NCBI GenBank assembly: GCA_049423065.1
Contig: JBMSQB010000005.1
Location: 38,876-102,875 of the forward strand
Length of the DNA stretch: 64,000 nt
From: SYIM01 sp041182885
Lineage (GTDB): Bacteria; Pseudomonadota; Gammaproteobacteria; Burkholderiales; Burkholderiaceae_E
Direction of reading: 5' to 3'
In this document: positions 15,491 to 24,367 of the stretch, one piece after another
How positions within the stretch are numbered: position 1 is the first letter of the stretch
How the letters are laid out: the number at the start of each line of letters is the position of its first letter
Notes under the pieces: generated by a model
Told to the model about the DNA's origin: nothing
Databases searched by the model: none
Seen by the model: only the letters and a program-made list of their open reading frames with translations
Made by a program: the position numbers and the translations under genes

Positions 15491-16129
15491 ATGTTTACCG
15501 GAATCGTCGCGGCGGTCGGCCGCATCGAGCGCTGCGAGCCGTTGGGCACCACCGGCATGCGGCTTGTGGTTGAAGCGGGTGCGCTGGGGCTGGATGACGT
15601 CGCCATCGGCGACTCAATCGCCATTCAGGGCGCCTGCATGACGGTGGTGGCGATCGAGGGCAGCCGCCTGTCGTTTGATGTCTCGGCCGAGAGCCTTGCG
15701 CGCACGGTGGGACTCGCGCAGCCGGGTGAGGTCAACCTCGAAAAATCGCTTCGGCTCGCCGACCGGCTGGGAGGGCATCTGGTGTCGGGGCATGTCGATG
15801 GGCTGGGCGAGGTGCGCCGCTTTGAAGCGGTCGGGGAGTCGTGGCTTCTGGTGGTGCGGGCACCGGTGGGTCTGGGTCGCTATCTGGCCTACAAGGGGTC
15901 GATCACCGTGAACGGCGTGAGCCTGACCGTGAATCAGGTCGATGATTCCCCCGCCGGCACCGACTTCGCCATCAACCTGATTCCACACACCATCGCGGTC
16001 ACCACCTTGAAGCATCTGAAGCCGGGCGTGAAGGTGAACCTCGAGATCGATCTGATCGCACGCTACTGCGAGCGCCTGCTCACCGCGGGCGAGCGCGCGC
16101 CAGCCAGTGCCCCCCACCCCGCGGCGTAG
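15491..16129 (+). CDS. ribE: Riboflavin synthase, alpha chain
   Basis: Dismutates two 6,7-dimethyl-8-ribityllumazine molecules to riboflavin and the pyrimidinedione. The 212-residue protein begins with the diagnostic MFTGIV and contains two lumazine-binding repeats (about 1-97 and 98-195), each with a GDS/KGS-type start and the conserved GACMTVV and GVSLTVN strands. The name ribE follows Bacillus-style usage; Escherichia coli calls it ribC. It sits between ribD and ribBA in the expected order. Confidence 0.96.
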   Translation: MFTGIVAAVGRIERCEPLGTTGMRLVVEAGALGLDDVAIGDSIAIQGACMTVVAIEGSRLSFDVSAESLARTVGLAQPGEVNLEKSLRLADRLGGHLVSGHVDGLGEVRRFEAVGESWLLVVRAPVGLGRYLAYKGSITVNGVSLTVNQVDDSPAGTDFAINLIPHTIAVTTLKHLKPGVKVNLEIDLIARYCERLLTAGERAPASAPHPAA

Positions 16130-16132
16130 AAT
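16127..16132 (+). promoter_or_regulatory. Candidate -10 directly before ribBA
   Basis: TAGAAT followed by CCGATC and then the ribBA ATG at 16139, so transcription from it would start at or next to the start codon. The -35 position is poor. The same layout is seen before the algH gene at 26943. Confidence 0.38.
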
Positions 16133-16138
16133 CCGATC

Positions 16139-17278
16139 ATGGCGCTTTCAAGCATTTCCGAGATCATTGCCGACATCCGTGCCGGCCGAATGGTGATTCT
16201 GGTCGATGAGGAAGATCGCGAGAATGAAGGCGATCTGGTGCTGGCGGCCGAGTTCGTCACGCCCGAAGCGGTCAACTTCATGGCGCGTTTTGGCCGTGGG
16301 CTCATCTGCCTCACGCTTACCGAAGACCGGTGCCGACAACTCGATCTCCCCCTGATGGTGACCCGCAACGGCACCCGCCACGGCACCAAGTTCACCGTCT
16401 CGATCGAGGCAGCCGAAGGGGTGAGCACCGGCATTTCGGCGGCCGACCGGGCGCGCACCATTCAGGCGGCCATTGCGCGCGAGGCGCGTCCCGCCGACCT
16501 GGTTCAGCCCGGCCATGTGTTTCCGCTGCGGGCCGAGAAGGGGGGCGTACTGGTACGAGCCGGCCACACCGAGGCGGGTTGCGATCTGGCGGCGCTTGCA
16601 GGCCTGCAGCCGGCATCGGTCATCTGCGAGATCATGAACGATGACGGCACGATGGCACGACTGCCTGACCTCGTTGAATTCGGTCGCACGCATGGCCTGA
16701 AAATCGGCACCATCGCCGATCTGATCGGCTACCGCAGCGCAAACGAGTCGCTGGTCGAACGGATCGGCGTGTCGTCGGTGCAAACCGTGCACGGCGAATT
16801 CCGGATGCTCACGTATCGCGATCGTGCGGCGGGCGGCGCGCATCTGGCGCTGGTCTGCGGCGAGCCCGGACCCGCCAACGACGCCCTGGTGCGGGTACAG
16901 GAGCTCGCCTCGCCCATCGATCTCATCGACACCAAGCGTGGCAGCCACTCCTGGTCGGTGCACAAGGCGCTGGCGGCGATTGCCGCATCGGGCTGCGGGG
17001 CACTGGTGCTCCTCAACTGTTCAAACGCTGGTATCCCACTGGCCAGTCCAGGAGAGGTCGCGGCTCCATCGGCCCGTCGCCCGAAAATGGATTTGCGCTC
17101 ATACGGCATTGGTGCGCAGATCCTGCGGGACATCGGTGTCGGGCGCATGCGACTGCTGTCGCGGCCCGTCAAGCTGCCCAGCATGGGTGGGTTTTCACTC
17201 GAAGTCACAGGTTTTGCACACGAGGCCGAGCCGGAGTTTGAGGCCGCGGCCCTTCAGGGAGAAGCAAATGTCGGTTGA
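16139..17278 (+). CDS. ribBA: 3,4-dihydroxy-2-butanone 4-phosphate synthase with degenerate GTP cyclohydrolase II domain
   Basis: The N-terminal domain (about 1-203) is RibB, making the four-carbon precursor of lumazine from ribulose 5-phosphate; its acidic loop DEEDRENEGD is at 23-32 and GHTEAGCDLA at 142-151. The C-terminal half is laid out like GTP cyclohydrolase II but lacks the zinc cysteines: the region that should hold the C-x10-C-x-C set reads VRVQELASPIDLIDTKRG, and the EGRGIGL loop is gone. So only the RibB activity is expected and a separate ribA must exist elsewhere. Start ATG 16139; the 3' end overlaps ribH by 11 bases. Confidence 0.93.
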   Translation: MALSSISEIIADIRAGRMVILVDEEDRENEGDLVLAAEFVTPEAVNFMARFGRGLICLTLTEDRCRQLDLPLMVTRNGTRHGTKFTVSIEAAEGVSTGISAADRARTIQAAIAREARPADLVQPGHVFPLRAEKGGVLVRAGHTEAGCDLAALAGLQPASVICEIMNDDGTMARLPDLVEFGRTHGLKIGTIADLIGYRSANESLVERIGVSSVQTVHGEFRMLTYRDRAAGGAHLALVCGEPGPANDALVRVQELASPIDLIDTKRGSHSWSVHKALAAIAASGCGALVLLNCSNAGIPLASPGEVAAPSARRPKMDLRSYGIGAQILRDIGVGRMRLLSRPVKLPSMGGFSLEVTGFAHEAEPEFEAAALQGEANVG

Positions 17279-17780
17279 ACTCTTCCAGGCGGAGCCCGAA
17301 GGCGAGGGCCTGCGAATCGGCATCGTTCAATCCCGTTTCAACGAACCTGTCTGCACGGCGTTGCGCGAGGCGTGTCTGGCCGAGCTCGCAAGGCTGGGGG
17401 TGAGCGATGACGACGTTGTGCTCTGCTCGGTGCCGGGCGCGCTTGAAATCCCCTTTGTGCTCCACCGTATGGCGGCTACCGGTTCGTTTGACGCGCTGAT
17501 CGCGCTCGGCGCAGTCATTCGCGGCGAAACCTACCACTTCGAGCTGGTCGCCAATGAATCCGGAAGAGGCATTCAGGAGGTTGCCACGGAGTTCGGTGTG
17601 CCGGTGGCTAACGCGGTACTCACCACCAACACCGACGAGCAGGCAGTGGTCCGCGCACCGGTCAAGGGTGCCGAGGCCGCGCGCGTGGCCGTTGAAATGG
17701 CACGGCTTTCCGACTGGCTCGATGACCTCGATTCCACCGACGATATCGGCTGGACGTTCGAGAACGGGGCGCGCGATTGA
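17268..17780 (+). CDS. ribH: 6,7-dimethyl-8-ribityllumazine synthase
   Basis: Condenses the RibB product with the pyrimidine amine to form lumazine, the substrate of RibE; forms an icosahedral or decameric shell. The 170-residue protein shows IGIVQSRFNEPVC, the phosphate/substrate loop VPGALEIPFVL, and GAVIRGETYHFELV with the catalytic His. The C-terminal acidic tail (DWLDDLDSTDD) is longer than in Escherichia coli. The ATG at 17268 lies inside the end of ribBA, after AGGGAG, so translation is likely coupled. Confidence 0.96.
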   Translation: MSVELFQAEPEGEGLRIGIVQSRFNEPVCTALREACLAELARLGVSDDDVVLCSVPGALEIPFVLHRMAATGSFDALIALGAVIRGETYHFELVANESGRGIQEVATEFGVPVANAVLTTNTDEQAVVRAPVKGAEAARVAVEMARLSDWLDDLDSTDDIGWTFENGARD

Positions 17781-18253
17781 ATCAGCCCGCCGGCCGAGGT
17801 ACGCCCGCGAAGAGCGCGCGACGGCGTTCGCGCGAGCTCGCGCTTCAGGGGCTTTATGAGTGGCTGCTGAACGGCAGTGAAGCCGGCGCCATTGAAGCGC
17901 ATCTGCAGTTCGACAACCCCGGTTTTGCCAAAGCGGACCGGGAGCATTTTCAGGCGCTCCTTCATGGGGTGATGGGTTCATCGGCGCGCCTCCATGAGGC
18001 CATCACGCCTGCGCTCGACCGGCCGGTTGCCGAGCTGAGCCCGGTTGAACATGCGGTGCTGCTGGTTGCTGCCTTCGAACTGCTGCACCACCCGGAAATT
18101 CCGTATCGGGTGGTCATCAACGAGGCGGTTGAGCTGGCCAAGACGTTTGGCGGCACGGATGGCTACAAGTACGTGAACGGCGTTCTCGATCGGGTGGCGC
18201 TCAAGATCCGCGCCGTTGAAGCCGCTGCCAACGCTCCCAATGGCGCTCGGTGA
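17777..18253 (+). CDS. nusB: Transcription antitermination factor NusB
   Basis: NusB with NusE (S10) binds boxA of rRNA operons and supports antitermination. The 158-residue all-helical protein has the basic N-terminus KSARRRSRELALQGLYEW and the C-terminal VVINEAVELAKTFGG with YKYVNGVLDRV, both typical. The start is a TTG at 17777 overlapping the ribH stop as TTGA; no ATG or GTG lies near, and the aligned family start falls here. The ribH-nusB link is conserved across Proteobacteria. Confidence 0.94.
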   Translation: MNQPAGRGTPAKSARRRSRELALQGLYEWLLNGSEAGAIEAHLQFDNPGFAKADREHFQALLHGVMGSSARLHEAITPALDRPVAELSPVEHAVLLVAAFELLHHPEIPYRVVINEAVELAKTFGGTDGYKYVNGVLDRVALKIRAVEAAANAPNGAR

Positions 18254-19193
18254 ATTTGAGCTGATCAAGCGGTTCTTCGAGCGACCCGCGCGTCGTGCGC
18301 TCCTGGGTGTGGGTGACGATTGTGCCTTGCTTGCTGCGCCGGCCGGTGGCCGGGTGCTTGCTGTCACCACCGACATGCTGGTGTGCGGCCGACACTTTCT
18401 GGCCGATGCGCCGGCGGACACCGTGGGTCACAAGGCGCTCGCTGTCAATCTGTCGGATCTGGCGGCAATGGGCGCGGCGCCAGTGGGCTTTACGCTTGCG
18501 CTGGCCTTGCCCGAGGTCGATGAACAATGGCTGGCGGGCTTCGCGGCGGGAATGTTCGCCCTCGCCGACGAATCCGGCTGCGAGCTTCTGGGCGGTGACA
18601 CCACGCGCGGGCCGCTGACCCTCAGCATCACCGCCTTCGGTGAGGTGCCGCCAGACCGGGCGCTTCGCCGCGACCGGGCGGTCGCAGAGGATGATCTTTG
18701 GGTGAGCGGCGCGCTGGGCGGCGCGGCGCTCGCGGTCCGTGAGGCGCTCGCGGGTCGGATGCTGCCCATTGGGCACCCGGCCCGGGCGCGGATGGAGCGG
18801 CCTCAGCCGCGCGTATCGCTGGGGCTTGCGCTGCGCCCGCTCGCCCGTGCCGCCATCGACGTCTCCGACGGGCTGCTCGCCGACCTGGGTCATCTTTGCG
18901 AACGATCGGGACTGGGCGCCGACATCAGTTGGCCTTCGGTTCCGGTTGATGCAGCGCTTGCAGGATGCACCGATGCCGAGCGGCAGCGGCTGGCGCTCTC
19001 GGGTGGCGACGACTATGAGCTCCTTTTTACCGCGCGGGCCTCGCAGCGCCACGCAATCGAAGCGCTCCCCGGGCGGCTCGGCGTTCCCGTCACCCGGATC
19101 GGCAGGATGTCTGCGCAGGCGGGCCTGCGGGTCATGGACGCCGAGGGGCGGCTGCTTGCGCAGGGCGAACAGGGGTTTGATCATTTCCGCTGA
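18240..19193 (+). CDS. thiL: Thiamine-monophosphate kinase
   Basis: Phosphorylates thiamine monophosphate to thiamine diphosphate, the cofactor. The 317-residue PurM-like protein begins MALGEFELIKRFF and has the Mg-ATP site VGDDCALL, then GGDTTRGPLTLSIT and the SGGDDYELLFT loop. I chose the ATG at 18240, overlapping the nusB end by 14 bases; a TTG at 18216 would add eight residues. There is no clear ribosome site, so coupling to nusB translation is likely. Followed by pgpA. Confidence 0.95.
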   Translation: MALGEFELIKRFFERPARRALLGVGDDCALLAAPAGGRVLAVTTDMLVCGRHFLADAPADTVGHKALAVNLSDLAAMGAAPVGFTLALALPEVDEQWLAGFAAGMFALADESGCELLGGDTTRGPLTLSITAFGEVPPDRALRRDRAVAEDDLWVSGALGGAALAVREALAGRMLPIGHPARARMERPQPRVSLGLALRPLARAAIDVSDGLLADLGHLCERSGLGADISWPSVPVDAALAGCTDAERQRLALSGGDDYELLFTARASQRHAIEALPGRLGVPVTRIGRMSAQAGLRVMDAEGRLLAQGEQGFDHFR

Positions 19194-19752
19194 CCGGCCC
19201 GATGAAGGGGGGCAACCCGCGGGCGGGGCCGCTTCAGGCAACGCCGACCCTGCCGCCCGCGCGCGCGCGAAGGCTGCAGCCCTCGCCCGATTCCGTCTCG
19301 CCTCGCCCGCGCATCTGCTCGCGCTTGGGTTTGGCAGCGGCCTCTTTCCGCGGGCTCCCGGCACAGTCGGAACGCTGTGGGCCTGGTGCGTGTTCGTGGC
19401 GCTGGAAGACTGGCTGGCCCCCCAGCACTGGCTTCTGCTGATTGCCGCGTCATTTCTGATCGGAGTCTGGGCCTGTGGCCGCGCGGCGCGCGATGTCGGG
19501 GTGAGCGATCATTCGGCAATCGTCTGGGACGAGGTCGTGGCGTTCTGGCTGGTGCTTGCCTTTCTGCCCACCGACTGGCTCACACAGCTGGTGGCGTTTG
19601 CGCTCTTTCGCTTCTTCGATATCGCCAAACCCCCACCGATCGGGGTTGTCGACGCCCGATTGAAGGGCGGATTTGGCATCATGTTCGACGATCTGCTGGC
19701 AGCCTTTTTTACCCTGTTTCTCTTTGCAATCTGGCGGGCGGCGGGCTTCTGA
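19177..19752 (+). CDS. pgpA: Phosphatidylglycerophosphatase A
   Basis: Removes phosphate from phosphatidylglycerophosphate to give phosphatidylglycerol, at the inner membrane. The conserved core begins at about residue 40: GSGLFPRAPGTVGTL, two to three membrane segments, KPPPIGVVDARLKGGFGIMFDDL, and a last membrane segment at the end. No ATG or GTG lies before the core; the only reasonable start is a TTG at 19177, inside the thiL 3' end, giving 191 residues with a non-conserved Ala-rich N-terminus. The start is therefore uncertain. thiL-pgpA-pncC is a conserved order. Confidence 0.88.
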   Translation: MIISADRPDEGGQPAGGAASGNADPAARARAKAAALARFRLASPAHLLALGFGSGLFPRAPGTVGTLWAWCVFVALEDWLAPQHWLLLIAASFLIGVWACGRAARDVGVSDHSAIVWDEVVAFWLVLAFLPTDWLTQLVAFALFRFFDIAKPPPIGVVDARLKGGFGIMFDDLLAAFFTLFLFAIWRAAGF

Positions 19753-19778
19753 CCGTCGCGCTGGAAGAGTCTTTCTCC

Positions 19779-20327
19779 ATGACGTCCGTTGTCGTTCTGC
19801 CCTCTGAGCTTGTCGATGCTGCGCGGCAGTTGGGTGCCCGGCTGATGGCGCATCGCGCGCTGGTGGCGACCGCCGAGTCGTGTACCGGGGGATTGATTGC
19901 CGCCACCCTGACCGAGCTGGCCGGCTCGAGCCAGTGGTTTGAGCGAGGCTTTGTCACCTACAGCAATGCATCGAAACATGAGGTTCTTGGGGTGCCCGGG
20001 GACACGCTTGATGCGCATGGCGCGGTGAGCGAGCCCGTTGCCAGGGCGATGGCCGAGGGTGCACTGCTTCGCAGCCGCGTCCAGCTTGCGCTTGCCGTCA
20101 CGGGGGTAGCGGGGCCAGGCGGCGGCAGTGCGGGAAAGCCGGTTGGCACCGTGTGCTTCGGATGGGCGGTTGGGCTTGCCGGGGCGGTGGAGCGGGTTGT
20201 CGTCGAGACGCGACACTTCGATGGCGCGCGAGATGCTGTGCGCGCACAGACCGCGCGTCATGCCCTGTTGCGCGCCCTGGAAATTTTTTCAGCCACCTCT
20301 GTGGGCGCGGTGCAAGCGCCCGGATGA
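19779..20327 (+). CDS. pncC: Nicotinamide-nucleotide amidohydrolase, CinA C-terminal type
   Basis: Deamidates nicotinamide mononucleotide to nicotinate mononucleotide in NAD recycling. The 182-residue protein consists only of the CinA C-terminal domain, with the signature ATAESCTGGLIAATLTELAG, YSNASKHEVLGV and GVAGPGGGSAGKPVGTV. The N-terminal molybdopterin-like domain of full CinA is absent, as usual in this phylum. ATG at 19779, 26 bases after pgpA. recA follows about 100 bases downstream, the common pncC/cinA-recA neighbourhood. Confidence 0.94.
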   Translation: MTSVVVLPSELVDAARQLGARLMAHRALVATAESCTGGLIAATLTELAGSSQWFERGFVTYSNASKHEVLGVPGDTLDAHGAVSEPVARAMAEGALLRSRVQLALAVTGVAGPGGGSAGKPVGTVCFGWAVGLAGAVERVVVETRHFDGARDAVRAQTARHALLRALEIFSATSVGAVQAPG

Positions 20328-20350
20328 ACCAACCGCCTAACCGGAAAGAA

Positions 20351-20383
20351 CTGATTGTTTATACAGTAGTTGCGTGCAATAAT
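20351..20383 (+). promoter_or_regulatory. recA promoter overlapped by a LexA (SOS) box
   Basis: CTGATTGTTTATACAG at 20351-20366 has the CTG-N10-CAG form of the proteobacterial LexA box with an AT-rich centre. It overlaps a good promoter: TTGTTT (20355-20360), 17 bases, AATAAT (20378-20383). LexA binding would cover the -35 element. Transcription would start near 20390, about 40 bases before recA. Confidence 0.9.
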
Positions 20384-20428
20384 CCTCGTCACTCGCGCTT
20401 CTCACCCCCACTCCCAGACGAGGTCAAC

Positions 20429-21490
20429 ATGGACAAAGTCATCAACATGGACGACGCAAAATCCCGTACCGAACGCGGCAAGGCCTTGAGCGCTGCACTG
20501 GCCCAGATCGAAAAGCAGTTTGGCAAGGGCTCCATCATGCGGCTGGCCGATGCCGGCGTCGAACACGATATCCAGGTGGTCTCCACCGGCTCGCTCGGGC
20601 TTGACATCGCTCTGGGCGTGGGCGGCCTGCCGCGTGGCCGTGTGGTCGAAATTTTCGGCCCCGAGTCATCGGGCAAAACCACGCTCACCCTGCAGGTCAT
20701 CGCCGAAATGCAGAAGCTGGGCGGCACCTGCGCCTTTATCGACGCCGAGCACGCGCTCGACGTCCAGTACGCGGCCAAACTGGGGGTCACGCTTGACGAC
20801 CTCCTCGTCTCCCAGCCCGACACCGGGGAGCAGGCGCTTGAAATCGCCGATGCCCTGGTCCGCAGCGGCTCGGTCGATCTCATCGTCATCGACTCCGTAG
20901 CGGCACTTACGCCCAAGGCTGAAATCGAAGGTGAAATGGGCGATTCCCTGCCGGGCTTGCAGGCGCGCCTCATGTCGCAGGCGTTGCGCAAGCTCACGGC
21001 CACCATCAAGCGCACCAACTCCATGATCATCTTCATCAACCAGATCCGCATGAAGATTGGCGTCATGTTCGGCAATCCCGAAACCACCACCGGTGGCAAC
21101 GCGCTCAAGTTCTACTCCTCGGTGCGTCTGGACATCCGTCGCACGGGGGCGATCAAAAAGGGCGACGAAGTCATTGGCAGCGAAACTCGTGTGAAGGTGG
21201 TCAAGAACAAGGTCGCCCCGCCGTTCAAGGCGGCCGACTTTGACATCCTCTACGGCGAAGGCATCTCTCGCGAGGGAGAAATCCTGGACCTGGGCGCCAA
21301 CTGCGGCGTGGTCGAGAAGAGCGGCGCCTGGTACAGCTACGGCAGTGATCGTATCGGCCAGGGCAAGGACAACGCGCGCGAGTACCTGCGTGACCACCCC
21401 GAGATGGCGCATGAAATGGAGAACAAGGTTCGTGCGCATTTCGGAGTGGTCGAGCGCCCCTTGGGTGAGGCGGGCGCGGCGGCAGCCTGA
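20429..21490 (+). CDS. recA: Recombinase RecA
   Basis: DNA strand-exchange ATPase and co-protease for LexA. The 353-residue protein has the Walker A motif GPESSGKTTL at 77-86, Walker B LIVIDSVAAL, the L2-loop region FGNPETTTGGNAL, and the usual acidic-poor Ala-rich tail. The ATG at 20429 (MDKVINMDD) follows GACGAGG; upstream in-frame starts lie in the promoter. It is under SOS control from the LexA box upstream, and recX follows. Confidence 0.99.
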   Translation: MDKVINMDDAKSRTERGKALSAALAQIEKQFGKGSIMRLADAGVEHDIQVVSTGSLGLDIALGVGGLPRGRVVEIFGPESSGKTTLTLQVIAEMQKLGGTCAFIDAEHALDVQYAAKLGVTLDDLLVSQPDTGEQALEIADALVRSGSVDLIVIDSVAALTPKAEIEGEMGDSLPGLQARLMSQALRKLTATIKRTNSMIIFINQIRMKIGVMFGNPETTTGGNALKFYSSVRLDIRRTGAIKKGDEVIGSETRVKVVKNKVAPPFKAADFDILYGEGISREGEILDLGANCGVVEKSGAWYSYGSDRIGQGKDNAREYLRDHPEMAHEMENKVRAHFGVVERPLGEAGAAAA

Positions 21491-21534
21491 GCGGCTGGGT
21501 ATCGAGGGCGGGTCGTTTTTTGGGGGCGGGTCCA

Positions 21535-22014
21535 TTGAGCCGTTCACCGGTTTCCCTCGAAGCGCGGGCACTGGGGTTTCTGGCGCGGCGCGAATACAGC
21601 CGGGCCGAACTTCGGGCACGGCTGGCTGCGCACGCGCCCGACCCTGACGCACTTGATGCCGTCCTCGACCAACTCGCTGCGAAAAAGCTCCTGTCGGATC
21701 AGCGCTTTATCGAGAGCCTGGTTCGGCGGCGGGCTGGGCGGTTCGGCGCCGCACGAATCCAGCACGAACTGCGCACGCATCAGCTGCCGTCTGAGCAACT
21801 CGCGCCAGCGCTCGAGGCGCTGAAGGCCTCCGAGCTTGAGCGCGCGCGAGAGGTCTGGCAGAAGCGCTTCGGCGAGGCGCCCGCCAGTCGCGAGGACCGG
21901 CTGCGGCAGATGCGTTTTCTGGCGGGGCGCGGCTTTGCTGCCGAGGTGATCCGGAAGGTGGTGGGCCCGGTCGGCGGCTCGTCTGGCGTCGAGCACGAGC
22001 CCGACGACCTCTGA
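21535..22014 (+). CDS. recX: Regulatory protein RecX
   Basis: RecX binds and caps RecA filaments. The 159-residue helical-repeat protein begins SRSPVSLEARALGFLARREYSRAELRARL, and has VLDQLAAKKLLSDQRFIESL and the FLAGRGFAAEVIRKVV ending typical of the family. There is no ATG; I chose the TTG at 21535, with GGGGGCGGG just upstream; another TTG at 21520 is in frame and would add five residues. Placed 44 bases after recA, so probably read through from the SOS promoter. Confidence 0.92.
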   Translation: MSRSPVSLEARALGFLARREYSRAELRARLAAHAPDPDALDAVLDQLAAKKLLSDQRFIESLVRRRAGRFGAARIQHELRTHQLPSEQLAPALEALKASELERAREVWQKRFGEAPASREDRLRQMRFLAGRGFAAEVIRKVVGPVGGSSGVEHEPDDL

Positions 22015-22033
22015 CCTAGCCATCGGTCGGCTC

Positions 22034-22094
22034 GCGCGTCCTGTTTTACGACGCGCCGCAGCACGCTTCCCGCTCTGGGGCTGCGTGATACACT
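22034..22094 (+). promoter_or_regulatory. Hairpin and weak promoter between recX and sucC
   Basis: GCGCGTC (22034-22040) pairs with GACGCGC (22050-22056) around a 9-base loop but without a following T-run, so it is a poor terminator. TACACT (22089-22094) may be the -10 of sucCD, leaving a leader of about 130 bases that contains TCGGGAGGTCCCGA. I cannot assign the leader to a known regulatory RNA. Confidence 0.3.
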
Positions 22095-22233
22095 CCGGCG
22101 CCATTCCGGCAGGTAATGCGATCGCCGGTCAGCAGAGTAGCTGGTCCGTGCGGCTGCGCGTTTCGGGAGGTCCCGACCCGGTGCCGGCCTGACCACCCCA
22201 AGTGGCCGCGCGACCTAACCGGGGAGCCATCCA

Positions 22234-23400
<1,167 letters not shown>

Positions 23401-23424
23401 ACCCGAATTCCCGAGGGATACCCC

Positions 23425-24306
23425 ATGAGCATCCTGATCAACCGCAACACCAAGGTGATGACCCAGGGCATCACCGGCAAGACCGGCCAGTTCCATACCC
23501 GAACCAGCCGCGACTATGCCAACGGCCGCAACTGCTATGTGGCTGGCGTCAATCCCAAGAAGGCGGGTGAAGATTTCGAGGGCATTCCCATTTACGCGTC
23601 CGTGCGCGAGGCCAAGCAGGCAACGGGTGCGAGCGTGTCGGTCATCTATGTGCCCCCTGCGGGCGCGGCCGATGCGATTTGGGAGGCCGTGGAGGCCGAC
23701 CTCGATCTCGCCATCTGCATCACCGAGGGCATTCCCGTGCGCGACATGATTCGGGTACGCGACCGCATGCGCAAGGAAAACCGCAAGACGCTGCTGCTGG
23801 GCCCGAACTGCCCGGGTGTCATCACGCCTGAGGAACTCAAGATCGGCATCATGCCTGGCCACATCCACCGCAAGGGGCGAATCGGTGTGGTATCGCGTTC
23901 TGGCACGCTCACCTATGAGGCGGTCGGCCAACTCACCGCGCTCGGACTGGGGCAGTCGTCGGCAGTGGGAATCGGCGGCGATCCGGTAAACGGCCTCAAG
24001 CACATCGATGTCATGCGCATGTTCAACGACGACCCCGAGACCGATGCGGTGGTCATGATCGGTGAAATCGGTGGGTCTGATGAGGAAACCGCAGCCGAAT
24101 GGATTCGTGACAACATGAAAAAGCCGGTGGTTGGTTTCATTGCCGGTGTCACGGCACCCCCTGGCAAGCGCATGGGCCATGCGGGCGCCATCATCTCTGG
24201 AGGCAAGGGCACGGCCCAGGAGAAACTCGCCGTCATGGAGTCCTGCGGCATCAAGGTGACGCGCGATCCGTCCGAGATGGGGCGGCTCCTGAAGAGCGTG
24301 CTGTAG
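23425..24306 (+). CDS. sucD: Succinyl-CoA synthetase, ADP-forming, alpha subunit
   Basis: Partner of SucC. The 293-residue protein has the CoA-binding Rossmann domain (VMTQGITGKTGQFHT) and the ligase domain with the phosphorylated histidine at residue 252 in MGHAGAIISGGKGTA. Length and motifs are as in other Proteobacteria. ATG at 23425 after GAGGGA. It ends the operon; no terminator hairpin with a T-run is seen after it. Confidence 0.98.
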   Translation: MSILINRNTKVMTQGITGKTGQFHTRTSRDYANGRNCYVAGVNPKKAGEDFEGIPIYASVREAKQATGASVSVIYVPPAGAADAIWEAVEADLDLAICITEGIPVRDMIRVRDRMRKENRKTLLLGPNCPGVITPEELKIGIMPGHIHRKGRIGVVSRSGTLTYEAVGQLTALGLGQSSAVGIGGDPVNGLKHIDVMRMFNDDPETDAVVMIGEIGGSDEETAAEWIRDNMKKPVVGFIAGVTAPPGKRMGHAGAIISGGKGTAQEKLAVMESCGIKVTRDPSEMGRLLKSVL

Positions 24307-24367
24307 CGCCCTCGGCCTTATTGAGAGACTTTTGTAGTCCGATTTCGCGACCTAGCAGGAGACACGC

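Noticed and set aside
14381..16139. Possible FMN riboswitch for the riboflavin genes
   Set aside because: I looked before ribD, ribE and ribBA for the conserved AGGATCTTCGGGGC-type core and saw none.
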